From the NCBI RefSeq assembly GCF_030272615.1, contig NC_081405.1:575035752-575099751 (forward strand): a DNA stretch of 64,000 nucleotides, written 5' to 3'. The position numbers and the translations under genes were made by a program. The notes beneath the pieces are model-generated. The model did no database searches. It was not told where the DNA came from and was given only the letters and a program-made list of their open reading frames with translations. The stretch is from Cryptomeria japonica. Taxonomy: Eukaryota > Streptophyta > Pinopsida > Cupressales > Cupressaceae. Position 1 is the stretch's first letter, and the number at the start of each line of letters is the position of its first letter. Of the stretch, positions 23,560-34,763 are shown in pieces.

Positions 23560-24895
23560 AATTGAAGTTCAAACTAGGCCTTAAATCCTTGACAACATTT
23601 AAAGTTGGCAAGTTTTCAATGATGATGATGATATCTTAAGGTTATTAACTTGTGTAGAATAATATAAAGGTTCAAAGATTGATTATGGTGCTTTTGTGCA
23701 GACAGGGGATGGAATAGAAACAATCTTTGGGAATGAGGTAATTCAACTAAAGATAAATAAGATTCCCAAAGGTTTAGTTGTATTATAAAGGGTGTTTGAC
23801 AATCAGAATAAGGCAAAGACTACCACTACTACCCCACACCCTGAGGATTTAGAAGAAATTAACCTTGGGACAAAGAGAGCCCCGAAAAGGGTGTACATTA
23901 GAAATAAGATGTCACCAAAGGTAAGAAAAATGTTGATTGATTTACTAAGAAAATATAGGCATGTCTTTGCTTGGTCATATGTTGATCTAAAATCTTATAG
24001 GGAAGACTTGTTTCAACATGAAATCCCTTTAGTGGAAGGTGCTAAGCCTTTCAGACAAAATCAAAGGCCAATTAATCTAACCTTTGCACCCAAGATGCAA
24101 GAAGAATTGATTAAGCTAAGGAATGCTGGAAACATAAAGCCTATCATATATTAATCATGGTAATTTAACTTGGTGCCTGTGAGAAAGAAGAATGGAGACA
24201 CCAGATTGTGTATTGATTTTAGGAACTTGAATATATCTTCATTAAATGATAATTATGCATTGCCTAATATGCAAGCATTGTTGTAAAGGTTCACAGGTTA
24301 TGAACTCTTGTCTATGATCAATGGATTTTTAGGTTACAACCAGGCAATGGTTAAAGAGTTCGACAAGTTCAAGACAACATTTACCACACCACGGGGGACC
24401 TATGTTTATATTAGAATTCCATTTGGGTTGACAAATGCAATAGCAACATTCCAAAGAGCTATGGATGTTGCATTTTCTGATATTATAAATGTGTTCTTGG
24501 TTGTGTATAAGGATGATTTAACAGCATATTCTAAGAAGGAAGGTGATCACTGTGATCACCTTGAAAAGAATTTCAACAGAGCTATTGAGTATGGAATACA
24601 TTTGAACAAAAAGAAATGTGCTTATGGGGTGACTCAGGGTAAATTTATGGGTCACATCATTTTACAAGAAAGTGTGAGGATTGATCAAGAAAGGGTAGCA
24701 GTGATTGATAAAGTCCCTCCACCCAAGATAGTGGAAGGCATCCAATCTTTCTTTAGGTAGATTAATTTCCTCAGAAGGTTTACTAACTTTGCAAATATTA
24801 GTAGACCCATCTCTAAATTGTTAAAATAGAATGGGAAGGAGAGCCAACCAAGTTATTCCAAGAGATCAAACAGGCTATTAAGAATGTACTTGTTT
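23560..24895 (+). pseudogene. Gypsy reverse transcriptase (decayed)
   Basis: Copies element RNA into DNA. After a ruined linker (23560-23790) the N-terminal RT part reads RKYRHVFAWSYVDL, HEIPLVEGAKPFRQNQRPIN (to 24154). After stops it continues with VRKKNGDTRLCIDFRNLN, GFLGYNQAMVKEFDKFKTTF, TPRGTYVYIRIPFGLTNA, ATFQRAMDVAF, and the polymerase box VYKDDLTAYSKK near 24505 (Lys at the variable position), then FMGHII and the thumb. Stops near 24152, 24285 and 24758 break it. All pieces from 23792 share one frame. Confidence 0.85.
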
Positions 24896-25030
24896 TGAAA
24901 ACAACTGATTACAACAAACTTATGATAATATTTTCATTTGCATCATTTCATACTGTTGTTGTAGTACTATTATAGAAGAACTCAAAGGGTTTTGAACAAC
25001 CCATAGCATTTTTTTCAGAAAATCTATCTT
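24896..25030 (+). pseudogene. Start of the usual gypsy RNase H, truncated
   Basis: KTTDYNKLMIIFSFASFHTV and then NSKGFEQPIAFFSENLS are the first strands of the RNase H that normally follows gypsy RT. It stops abruptly near 25030, where a piece related to another element family begins. No integrase follows. Confidence 0.6.
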
Positions 25031-25240
25031 AGAGTGCCTTTTTTAGCAGTGTGGAGCAGTTCACCACCTTTGGACAGGGTAACTTTCAGCATCAACATGG
25101 GGACACTTGAACGGTTTTTAGAGATTCCATTCATCAAGAGATTTTTTCCTACATCTTCCCTTCATGATTGGGGAGACTTCATGGATACACCTTTGGTTTT
25201 GTTTCTTCCTAAGGGGAGGAACATTGCTCGAGGTAGAACA
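25030..25240 (+). pseudogene. Fragment of the copia2 C-terminal module
   Basis: Encodes VTFSINMGTLERFLEIPFIK and LHDWGDFMDTPLVLFLPKGR, nearly the same as the end of the copia2 polyprotein on the minus strand at 50920-51118. DNA similarity begins at a shared GAGTGCCTTTTT and ends at about 25232. It interrupts the gypsy RNase H and lies just upstream of the RING-H2 ORF. It is either an inserted relic of a copia2 relative or part of a chimeric element. Confidence 0.8.
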
Positions 25241-25259
25241 TATGATTGATGAAGTCTAG

Positions 25260-25595
25260 TCGAGCGATCTGGAAGAAAGAATGCTGAGACGGGTGGAGAG
25301 AGAGATAAAGCAAGTCGTAGAAGGTCTACCTACCATCAAAATTTCAGAAAACGATCTTAGTGAAATTACGTGTGTGATTTGTTTATTTGATTGTGAAGTG
25401 GCAGAAGAGGCATGCCAGTTGCGTTGTCATGAGCACCACATATTTCACAAGGAATGTATTAAACAGTGGTTGAAGAAGAGTTGTCGGTGTCCCATTTGCA
25501 GGCGGGCAGCATTCAAGTGGAAATATTGGAGGGAACGATATAGAGATGAAGATATCGGTAGACTCAGATATGCTTTTGTGCAGGTTGACCTCTAG
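25260..25595 (+). CDS. RING-H2 finger protein, short (probable host gene fragment)
   Basis: Ubiquitin E3 ligases of this class use a RING-H2 finger to bind an E2 enzyme. From the ATG at 25281 (104 codons) the ligands are C31, C34, C49, H53, H56, C59, C70 and C73, with W63 at the usual place after C59. Three residues instead of the common one separate C49 and H53. The lead-in LPTIKISENDLSEITCVIC is typical of plant RING-H2 proteins. The frame is open upstream to a stop at 25257, so the true start may have been lost. Any N-terminal membrane or other domain is missing. It directly follows transposon debris, so a captured or truncated gene copy is likely; activity is unknown. Confidence 0.7.
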   Translation, partial: SSDLEERMLRRVEREIKQVVEGLPTIKISENDLSEITCVICLFDCEVAEEACQLRCHEHHIFHKECIKQWLKKSCRCPICRRAAFKWKYWRERYRDEDIGRLRYAFVQVDL

Positions 25596-26381
25596 GGTTT
25601 GGTGTTTAATGAAAAACACTTCTAAAAATGTCCTCCAAGGATTACACTATTTAGGGTCTCCATATGAGATCAAGATATTGGTAGACTTAGATATACTTTT
25701 CACTTTTAGTTTTTGGACTAGAAATTTTTGTTTCGAGCAAGGAAGGTAGTTCTCTTATTTTCAGAGTTTTAGAAGTTTTATTTTACTATTCTGATTATAA
25801 GCGTTAATAATCAAATATTCTTATGAAATTTTATATTCAAATTCAAAATTGATAAATTGATAAAAAAAAATATATCAACTATTACACTGCAAATGTCTAA
25901 GAATAATCTAATTATAAGTTTTAAATTTTTAAATAAAATATATTTATATATATTATTTAAAATATATAAATATAATTTATTTTTATTCATACAAAATATA
26001 AATGAAAATGTTTTAAAAATAAACTATTTAGATTTAGGATGAATTTATAAAGTACGTACAGTCAGATCTTATGGATAAGATCCCATCTCACAAAACTATA
26101 CATGTTTCAGATTAAAGAACTACCATAGAAGTGTTGTGTGTATAACGAGGTTCCAATTATATATAAGAAATTTAAACAAGCAAAAATTTTGTTGGCAACT
26201 AGAATAAGGTTTTAGTTTGTATAGCTATTTTATTCTACTGAATAATTACGGTCGCATAAGAAATGTATAAAAGAAAATAGTCTGAGATTGAAACTAAGAT
26301 CATCCACACAAGAACAAAACTATTCTAATAATGTTTCAATTTTTTAAAAACATTTGTAGTTATATCATTGGGGCCTTTATT
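25596..26381. other. AT-rich non-coding stretch
   Basis: A short duplication of the RING ORF tail is visible: GATATCGGTAGACTCAGATA at about 25552 and GATATTGGTAGACTTAGATA at about 25674. A palindromic GATCTTATGGATAAGATC lies near 26066. Otherwise AT-rich with no gene seen. Confidence 0.5.
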
Positions 26382-26612
26382 TGTCGGGATGTGAAGTCTG
26401 ATTCTTGATTTCATCTTTTTATCTCTGTCGTTTCGTTTTCTCTTGAAAATTATTGTATAAATACGAAGATAAATTCCTATGTATGCAAGTTACAATATTA
26501 ATAATAAAGATGTCTTCCTGCTTCCCTGTCGATATAGCCAAATTGATGAACCATGTTAAATGCTTGTGTCTGTTATAATTTTTGAGTTCTCAATTTATCT
26601 AATATCTTTAGA
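26382..26612 (+). repeat. 5' LTR of the 3.05 kb element
   Basis: Starts TGTCGGGATGTGAAGTCTGA and ends TCTAATATCTTTAGA. It pairs with 29209-29436. An AATAATAAAGATG stretch near 26500 could serve as polyadenylation region. Confidence 0.75.
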
Positions 26613-26614
26613 TC

Positions 26615-26626
26615 TGGTATCAGAGC
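26615..26626 (+). other. Primer-binding site, initiator tRNA-Met type
   Basis: TGGTATCAGAGC lies two bases after the 5' LTR and is complementary to the 3' end of initiator tRNA-Met, the usual copia primer. Confidence 0.85.
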
Positions 26627-26681
26627 TTAGGAGAAACAGGAGAGCAAGTTAGAGAGGGCAGAAAGAGTAAGGATAGGTGAG

Positions 26682-26846
26682 ATGATAGTCGCGTCCAAGG
26701 CAGAGAAGAAGCCCATTGAAAAGAGGGCTACGGAGGAGAGGAAAACAGTGGGGCAAGAGACTCCCACAGCCATGGCCGAAGTAAAACCCTATGAGAGGAA
26801 GGCAAGAGAAGCTGATAATAGAAGCAAAGTAGATCCATGCCTATGA
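26682..26846 (+). pseudogene. Short lysine/glutamate-rich ORF start in the 3.05 kb element
   Basis: The ATG at 26682 opens a frame reading MIVASKAEKKPIEKRATEER and ending in RSKVDPCL, then a stop. A YERKA(R/E) unit appears twice at the DNA level (26798 and 26843). It may be the start of the coding region of the element. No family is recognised. Confidence 0.35.
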
Positions 26847-26936
26847 GAGGAAGGCAGAGACGGAGATAGAGGCATGGTGGACCTATATGCAACACACTCT
26901 TTCCTTAGAATAATTTGTACAAGGCACTTCTAGTTC

Positions 26937-27239
26937 ATGTTATTAGCGACAGTATATGGATCTCCGGTGTATTCGACATGGAAGACTGCGAGAATGACTC
27001 TATACACCTCCGTGCTTTTTGTAATGGCATTTGGACTTCTAGCCATGGTTGCTTTGCTGTCCATCACTCTGTCGGCTATGATGCTCACCCAGATTACCAT
27101 TCTCGCGTTCGCCAGCAAACCGACGGACTTGAGTAGATTTGTAATGAAGGGGAATGATGTGTGGAGGTGTGATTATCTCACAGTTTATACCCACAAATCG
27201 GTGAGCCACAGTCAAGGATTTATAGCCCAATTTCGATAA
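26937..27239 (+). pseudogene. Hydrophobic membrane-protein-like ORF inside the 3.05 kb element
   Basis: One hundred codons begin MLLATVYGSPVYSTWKTARM and continue with a long hydrophobic stretch (about residues 22-58, LFVMAFGLLAMVALLSITL and beyond) that would make one or two membrane spans, followed by a basic, polar tail. This is unlike Gag, protease, integrase or reverse transcriptase. A captured host gene exon is a reasonable inference. I do not recognise the family, and the frame could be fortuitous. The following 27240-27620 has short coding-like scraps (FEVDEHKIKINFEDGICKEM) but no intact frame. Confidence 0.35.
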
Positions 27240-27619
27240 AATTGCAGACTATGTCAATGGAAAAGATGCAACAGAAAATTCCTTCAACAATATCGATGGC
27301 TATGGCGATGATGTAAATATGGAATCTAAAGATTATAGAAAAAACCAATGGATTCAGTCTCCTGTCACCAAAATTTATGGATTATGATTCCGAAAGTCGC
27401 AACTATTGAGATATTCGATATGCACGTGAAGTATTTTACAAATGCCTCCACGAAATAGTGATAAGACCTTGATGGGATTTGAGGTCGACGAGCACAAAAT
27501 AAAGATTAATTTCGAGGATGGTATTTGTAAGGAGATGGCAACGACGGGAAGGAGCTGTATCGAGATATTCCTAAGGTTGATCGTGAAGATTGTCAAACAA
27601 TTGTGGCCCTAGCTAAAGA

Positions 27620-29208
27620 CGACCAGCATGTTTCTCAAAGTTGTCATGTTGCAAAAATCAGACTGGTCAAAAATATCAATTGGACAACATTTGGTTATAT
27701 GTAGCTTCCTTTCCAAGACGCGGGGTAGAAAATTACAGTTGGATAATTTATCTTTCTTACACTATTTCTCTATGTGCGTTTCTTGTACTGGCAGACTGCT
27801 GTTATTCACATAGATACTCACAAGAAGTTTATTTGCTGAGAATTGTCCAAATGGAGGGGTTTTAGACCTTGTTAATGCGTGCCGCTCTGCAGACACAAAG
27901 TTGAAGGTGATTAGGGTTAGAGTCCTATCGATTTGGTGGATGGTGTAGAGGGAGCTAGGGTATTCTGATTTGGTTGAAGAGGTTACAGTTGGTGATAGAA
28001 GGATTCTAAAGATTACATGAATCAAGAACCTAGGTAAGAGGACCATAGTGGTAGTTTGGGTTACCAACCAGCTTGTGCTGGTTGAGGTAGAGAGAAGTCT
28101 TCGTGATGTCCTATGTTGTGAGGTGTCTTAAGAAGTGTAAGATAACAAACACTTTAGAAGAGTCATATGTGGGTAACGCAATCAATCAATGGGACCTCCT
28201 CAAAGCCTATGGGTCTAGGAGTTGTTGGTTTGACTTGTGAAGTAATTACAAGTGTAACATGTAATCATTTAGTGGGAGATTTTTAAAAGTGAGATTTTAG
28301 TTTTCAAGAGGTGGTTATTGTCATGTGATTGAAGATGTTAATTCTTAGATGTCATGGTAGGTTCTTGATTCTAGATTAGAATGTTGGCATGATATGGGTT
28401 CTCTTGACAGGGTATGGTTTTTGGAAAATGTATTTTTCATTTGTGGAGATGTTAGATCATGTTGTCATGTTGTGTTCCTAGGTTATGCATGTCTAATGGG
28501 AGTTTTGACATTGACCTTGTTGGTGCTCTTGGTATTGAGTACAATGGTCATTTTTTTGGAAACCTTTATGATGGTGCAATGTTGAAGCTTCGCAATGGAT
28601 TAATTGTAGAGGTGCTCTTGAATTGTTGAAACTATTACTATTTGGAATTTTTAGCAACAGGATTGAGGATCCTACACCTATTGATTGATGTGAGTTCATT
28701 ATGGACATAGAGAAGATTGCTCTTGGAGTGAGTCAATGTGACTTAGTATATCCTGGATGAGCATTCTCACTCCCTACTCTTGGTCTACTTGGTAGATTTA
28801 TCTACTTGCGCATTTGAGTGTAGGAGATGTTTGAGATGGTTCCTAGTTTTGGAATGGTATTGAGTTTGATCTTCCTTGTTTACAGGGGTTTACATCCATG
28901 TTGGTTGGGTGTTCTAAATGCTTTCTTTTGGGGAGGTAAAGGAGATTATATTAGGTATAGTTGGGTAATTGGTGGTGTTGGTAGAAGGATGAGATATGGT
29001 TTCCATGAATGCAATTAGCAATTAGTTGTGGTTACTATTCCATATATTGTGATTGATTCTTGGCATATTTATTACCATGGGATTTGGTGATTGTATTTGG
29101 ATATTGGTTGAGAATGAAAAGAAGGGTATAGACCATGTAAAGCATACTTCAAGTGGGAGGTTGTTTAGATGTGAAGTCACGACATGAGTCAAACTTCAAG
29201 TGGGAGAT
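27620..29208 (+). other. 3' interior of the 3.05 kb element with duplicated purine tract
   Basis: No gene is recognised. Near the end, ACTTCAAGTGGGAGGTTGTT (from about 29149) and ACTTCAAGTGGGAGATTGTT (from about 29193) are two copies of a polypurine tract plus LTR start, 44 bases apart. Only the second joins the real 3' LTR. The AAGTGGGAGAT tract primes plus-strand synthesis in copia elements. Confidence 0.6.
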
Positions 29209-29436
29209 TGTTTGGATGTGAAGTCTGACTCTTCATTTCATCTTCCCGTCTATTTCCCTTTGTTCTATTGAAACCTATTGTAAAAATACAAGGGTAAATC
29301 CTTATGTATATAAGCTTCAATAATAAAAAGGATCTTTGTCCTGCTTCCTTGTGCATGTAGCCAAATTGGTGAACCACATTAAATACTATTTGTGTAAAAT
29401 TTATGAGTTCCCAATTTGTCTAATATTTTTAGAGTA
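29209..29436 (+). repeat. 3' LTR of the 3.05 kb element
   Basis: Starts TGTTTGGATGTGAAGTCTGA and ends TCTAATATTTTTAGA. It is preceded directly by the AAGTGGGAGAT purine tract. Confidence 0.75.
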
Positions 29437-32400
29437 TTTTGACTTTGGCCAATTAAAAAATAAGACCCTTAAACATCTTTCTATGAGAATAGCCTACTAA
29501 AAGCTTTATATTTGTATAGAAAAAACATATTAATTTTTTTATCAATAGGAGATGAGTTGTTTGAAAGTTCATTTAAAAAAGACTTAGCAGAAAAACTTAT
29601 CTCATATTAATCCCATCTCATTTTATTTTTAGTGACTTGTGACATTTATTTTATTGGAATCTAACCTTTTATAATAGGGGCAACTTGAAAACATAACATG
29701 TGCATTTGATGACTCCTTTGTACAATTACATGATAAGAATACTATGAAGATGGCGAAGAACTTGAAAAACACATTCAACTAGTTTCTATACAAGATGATG
29801 TAGGTTTGTTCTTGAAATAAGACATAGATTAATATTTAACATAATCATTTTAAAAAAAAATTAAACAATTTATGATACTATAGTTGAATTCACCTTAATT
29901 ACAACCAATTTTAATATTAAATTATCAATTTTTTCAAGTAATGAATTTGGTTTATTTTCTTTCTCTTATCTTACTTCTTATTTTAATAATTCAACCACTT
30001 TTCTCTCATAATCATTAGTAAAAGAGCTATTGCTTATTTTTAATTTATTTGTTATTTAATAGATTTTCTTGAACATCACATTTTACTATAACATAAAATA
30101 AAATATAATTTTTAAAAATTAATCCTACTAAATAGATTTTTGTTCTTTGTGGTTGGCATTCAAATATTTAAATATTTATTGAAGATTTAATGATTTGAAT
30201 TTCCTTTGTTGAGTAGCCTTATCCTTAATGGTTATTAAGACAACTGATAAGTGTTATACTACTACTATCTTATTGTCGTGAATTAAGACCATTAGAAGTT
30301 TCTACTAATGGTCTAAATATACGTTTCACTTCGAAGATTTCATGACTATAGAATTGAATGACCTATCTTCTATCAATGTTGTAAGTAATATTTTCAAAGA
30401 TAGAAGGTAAAAAGTTAATGGCTAGTATTTGTTATATTGCATAGAAGATAGAAGATTTTAAAAATGCTAGTTTTCTCTAGTTTAAATTAAAGAGAGCTGA
30501 TTTTATTATAATATTTAGTTTATAAATTTTCATAATATTTGGAGAAATTTATATTCATTCATGATTAATATTTGATAGTTATTACCTTCTTTAGGGCCAT
30601 ACCACCAATTTTTAGTTTTCACTATTTGTTTAATATAAAATCTAGTGGTCTTAATTGTATTCCATGAGATAAAATGTACCTACAATAAGTAATGTTCATG
30701 GGGGCTAAAACTTCAGATTGTTCATGTAAATCGAAATCAATCCTTGAAAACTAATTTTGGGCCTAGTGATCATTACAAATATTTTGTACATTTTATCTCA
30801 CATAATACAATGGGGAATGTTATTTTATATTTTAAAATTATTATAGAAATTAAATATTATAGAATCTATCCTTTAAACTTATGAATGATTTCCACCTTCA
30901 GGCCTCTACATTTCTATAAATAAATTATGTTTTATTAATGAAAGGATTCACCATGTTATTAGTACTTCATTTTCTTAATATTTTCTAAGATTTTACAAAA
31001 AAAATTATAATTTATTTTTGGTATTAAAAATTTCCTCAATAAAAGTAAATATTTTTTGAAAGAAAGAAATTGCGCCAATAAAACTAATATTTTTTTCTCA
31101 AAATATTATATATTACTCAAGATTTTATATCTTTTTTGAGGGAGGTTCCATTAAGTTATCCCTATTTTAGCAACACATTTTATTAGACAAAATGCAACCT
31201 AATACATTAAAAAAATTTGAAACAGATTTCCTCCCAAGAATTTTTTTCTTATCCTCCATTATCTTTGATATGGAAAAGTAACTTTGATGACATTTCTATT
31301 TACCCCTATACTATATCAATAAGATTATCCTTTCTTCGTTATTTGTAGGATAGTTTAATTATATTTTAGATGTTATTTGAAACATTTTACTTCCGATAGG
31401 GAACATTCCTAAAATAAATGTTAATGGTGCTTAGCATGCTTCATAATGCTCTCTAAGCGAATCCTTAATATTTTCCTCCATGGGGTTCAAAAACATAATT
31501 AGTAGTTGTAATATGACAACATTAAATCCTCCCTTAACTCAATTAAGTAAAACTTTGTACTTAAATAATAATGTAATTAAATGTACTTATTCATATAAAA
31601 GTGGGACCAATCCAGAAACTTTGAGTATAATTTCTCTTTGATGACCATTCTAATGACATCAACTCATGGAGGACTTATCCTAAGCGCATTGATTCATTAA
31701 TTGAAGGTATAATAAATTCAGTCAATTGTTTTAATTAAATAATTTCCAATTGAAATTTAATTTAATTGTAGGGTTAATTATAAATTATAGGTTTGATCTA
31801 GGTAAACTACTATAAAACACCTTAACATGAGTTTTCTCCTCGTGTGTGTAGTTATAGTTTTTTGACAGAGATAGGAAGTTATGAGGGAAATCAGTAGATT
31901 GAGATAGACCAAAATAGGATAACCATGGAACCAAGGGACCTTTGGTGTCCCGATCACTAGAAAATATCTCTATATTTTATAGAAATTTAGTTTTGAGTCT
32001 CAAGAAGCTACATTTAATTTGCTGTGTAATACTTAGAAGACCAAGGTGCATTGGGCAATTTGGTCCACTAAATTTAGCTTTAGATTTTAGTCAAACGTGC
32101 ACCTCTATATTTCCTATTCAATTTTACACCTATTACGAAGTTTCTATTTATGCATTAATCTATTGCAATCAATTAAGTTTCAATTTATATCTAACTTATA
32201 TCCTAACTCAATATCATTTCAAATCCACACACTTTTAAAAGTAGCAAAGGAATAGAAGCCTAAGGTACAATTTGGCTCACTTTGATAAGAGTTATTCAAA
32301 GTCAATCATATGTTTTGTGGCTTTGTATTTCAATATTTGTGTTAAAGTGGATATTGGCCCCAATCCTAGCTTTCTTCCTATCAATAAGTGTGTAATTAAA

Positions 32401-33140
32401 GGATTTCTACCTATGAATACTTCATAAGGAGTTTATTCATTAATATATGAACAAGATTATCTATTAATAAATTAACAAGTAGTGCTAATTGTTTTTTCCC
32501 TAGAGAATTTAAAAATATTAGCATCACTTAACATGCTTCTAGCTCTTCCTATTAATTTTTGGTATATTACTTTTTGATACCCTCTATTGTTAGGGACTAT
32601 AAGCAATACTCTTCTACAAAATAATACAATCATGGTTATAGAATGTATAATATTTCCTAGAATAGTAACCAATGCCATTGTAAAATATCAAATTTTTCTT
32701 ATCGTATAATTTGACTACTCTTTACTAAGGCATTAAATTCCTTATAATTTATGAAAAAATTAGATTTAGTTTGCATAAAATAAACCCAAGTGTATCTCAA
32801 GGCTATTGGAGAAAATCAATATTTACTCTATGCTTATGTTACTTGGGCATTAATCATTCTATTGTTATGGAATATCCTTATATGTATAAGAATGTGAACA
32901 TGATTATTGTGTCTCTACTTTACAAGATAAATTGTTAATGTCTTAGAAAGATGCTTTTAACATACATTTATGCAAGATATGAAACTAGTAGTACATTACT
33001 ACAAATTGCTTTAGATGTGTTTTCTTACTATGATATCTTCCTTAAACATTAAACTTAACTATATTTGATACATAAATCATATTTTTTGATAATTAAACTA
33101 CTGGATAGGGCTAGTCCCCTTCATTAATTTGAAACAAGGT
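29437..33140. other. AT-rich stretch with old transposon debris
   Basis: About 3.7 kb without an intact gene on either strand. The only recognisable content is an antisense integrase relic near 32380-32830. Several short hydrophobic open frames (for example 31942-32238) look like chance in AT-rich DNA. Confidence 0.5.
32380..32830 (-). pseudogene. Antisense copia integrase relic
   Basis: On the minus strand the wording follows the integrase core of plant copia elements, but with many shifts. It matches 57670-58070 in order and content (TATATGAACAAG, AACAAGTAGTGCTAAT, GGTATATTAC, TTTGCATAAAATAAACCCAAGTGTA). Both are very old copies of one family. No frame is intact. Confidence 0.55.
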
Positions 33141-33145
33141 ATACA

Positions 33146-34694
33146 TGTTGGCATGTTTGGCATAATTGATGATGATATTGATATACAGGTATAAGGAATG
33201 TTGGTGATGATATAGTTGATATGATGAGGACAATGATGACATGGTGATTTGATGATTAGTTATTTGTGTTGTCATTGATGGCAACTATGGCAACTTTCTT
33301 TTACTATGTTCTATCTTGTTTATTCTTGTTTAATTTTTCATCTAGGTTCACTAGTTTAACCTAACCAATAATGAATTAAGTTGGTGAGATGAACTGTACA
33401 GTTGACAAAAAACTGGTAAATAGGACTTTAACTGGTAAACTTGAAACAATGTTATACTTAAGTGGTTGGTTCTGGAGATTGATGATGAATTAGGTGTTGT
33501 TGTTTGAAACATGTGTTTATATCATTGTAATGAGTCTATGACCAGAATCTCATCATGTTTTGATAACCAGAAGTCATGTTTGTGATTTACTGTTGTATTT
33601 TTAGTAGGGTTTTAGAACTGGTAACAAGATCTCTTAACCGGTGATGCTTTATGGTTTGGCGGTGAATTTAATCATAATCATAACCTGATGATGATATGTC
33701 CCAGCCTGTGTAAGAAATAAAAATGCTTTTTTTGTGTGATTAAAGATGGAATTCCTTGGGAAACAATGAAGAGAATAGAATAATGTTTTAAGGGTTTGAC
33801 TACTTATCAGATTGATGTGCGGTGTCGTATTATGATTATTTAAAGGTTGTAATTGTCTTAGTATTTGATGTAGTGTTATGTATGATGATTTGTAATGATC
33901 TATGATGAAAATTCATTTGAATCTTGATGTATCTAGAGTTTTAGAACTGACAAAGATGTAAATTTTATTTAGATCAATTTTAACGAAGTTTGTTATGTTG
34001 TTAATCTAAGAAAAGAGTGTGTAGCCGAACCAGAGATGTGTGTCTGCAAATGTGAAGTAGAATGGAGTTGAAGTGGATCTAAATAAGCAAGTAGGAAGTG
34101 CTATTTCAGGATCATTCATCTATTGTTCCCTAACAATTGCAATAGGTTCAAAATCCCTTCACTCAGTAGGTCCTAATAGGCCTTGTTCATGTAAATCCCT
34201 TAGCCAAGTAGCTCAACAACTTTATTTTAAATCCTCCTACGAGGTTGCTTCTTACAGGGCAAAGATCCTAATAGAGCTCATATTGTAAATACCTTGACCG
34301 GGTCACTCCTAACACAGTCTTCTCCTAACTGGGCATCATTGTAAGCTCCCAACTAGGATAGGTTCCTAATAGGGTGCATTCCAAAAGAGTGCAATATATT
34401 TTGGGTACCAATTCCCATCGTGGTTTTTCCCATTTGGGTTTCCACGTGAAAATCCTGGTGTTCATATGGTGATTTTTTTTTTTGTGTTAAGTTGATATAT
34501 TTTTATTGCATGCATGATATGGAACACCTAAATGAGCAGTTTGATAAATTTGATTAGCAGATTGATTTCAGTGGATACTAGTATTGGTTATGATTTGTTT
34601 TGGTGAAGTATTGATCAGTTTGGTTTAAGATTTCAGTTTCTTGTTAATACTGCTTCCTTCCCTCTCTTAGTATAAATTGATCCTCTAAATAACA
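33146..34694 (+). repeat. copia1 5' LTR (1549 bp)
   Basis: Starts TGTTGGCATG and ends CCTCTAAATAACA. It pairs with the split 3' LTR (39181-39932 plus 55327-56173). A long-LTR copia type. Confidence 0.92.
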
Positions 34695-34696
34695 AT

Positions 34697-34708
34697 TAGT
34701 ATCAGAGC
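34697..34708 (+). other. copia1 primer-binding site
   Basis: TAGTATCAGAGC two bases after the LTR, one base different from the initiator tRNA-Met complement TGGTATCAGAGC. Confidence 0.8.
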
Positions 34709-34763
34709 ATTAGGTCCTCTATTTGCAAAAGCTTAACTACTTGAGGAAAAGATCCAGAAGAAA

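Larger units (their letters stand above)
26382..29436 (+). mobile_element. Old non-autonomous copia-type element (about 3.05 kb)
   Basis: Two similar LTRs bracket an interior with a copia primer site and a purine tract but no gag-pol. The bases beside the outer ends are TTATT (26377-26381) and GTATT (after 29436), a four-of-five match to a target duplication. LTR similarity is about three quarters by eye, so it is old. The interior is described in separate entries. It fits the definition of a large retrotransposon derivative: mobilised in trans, carrying non-viral sequence. Confidence 0.75.
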
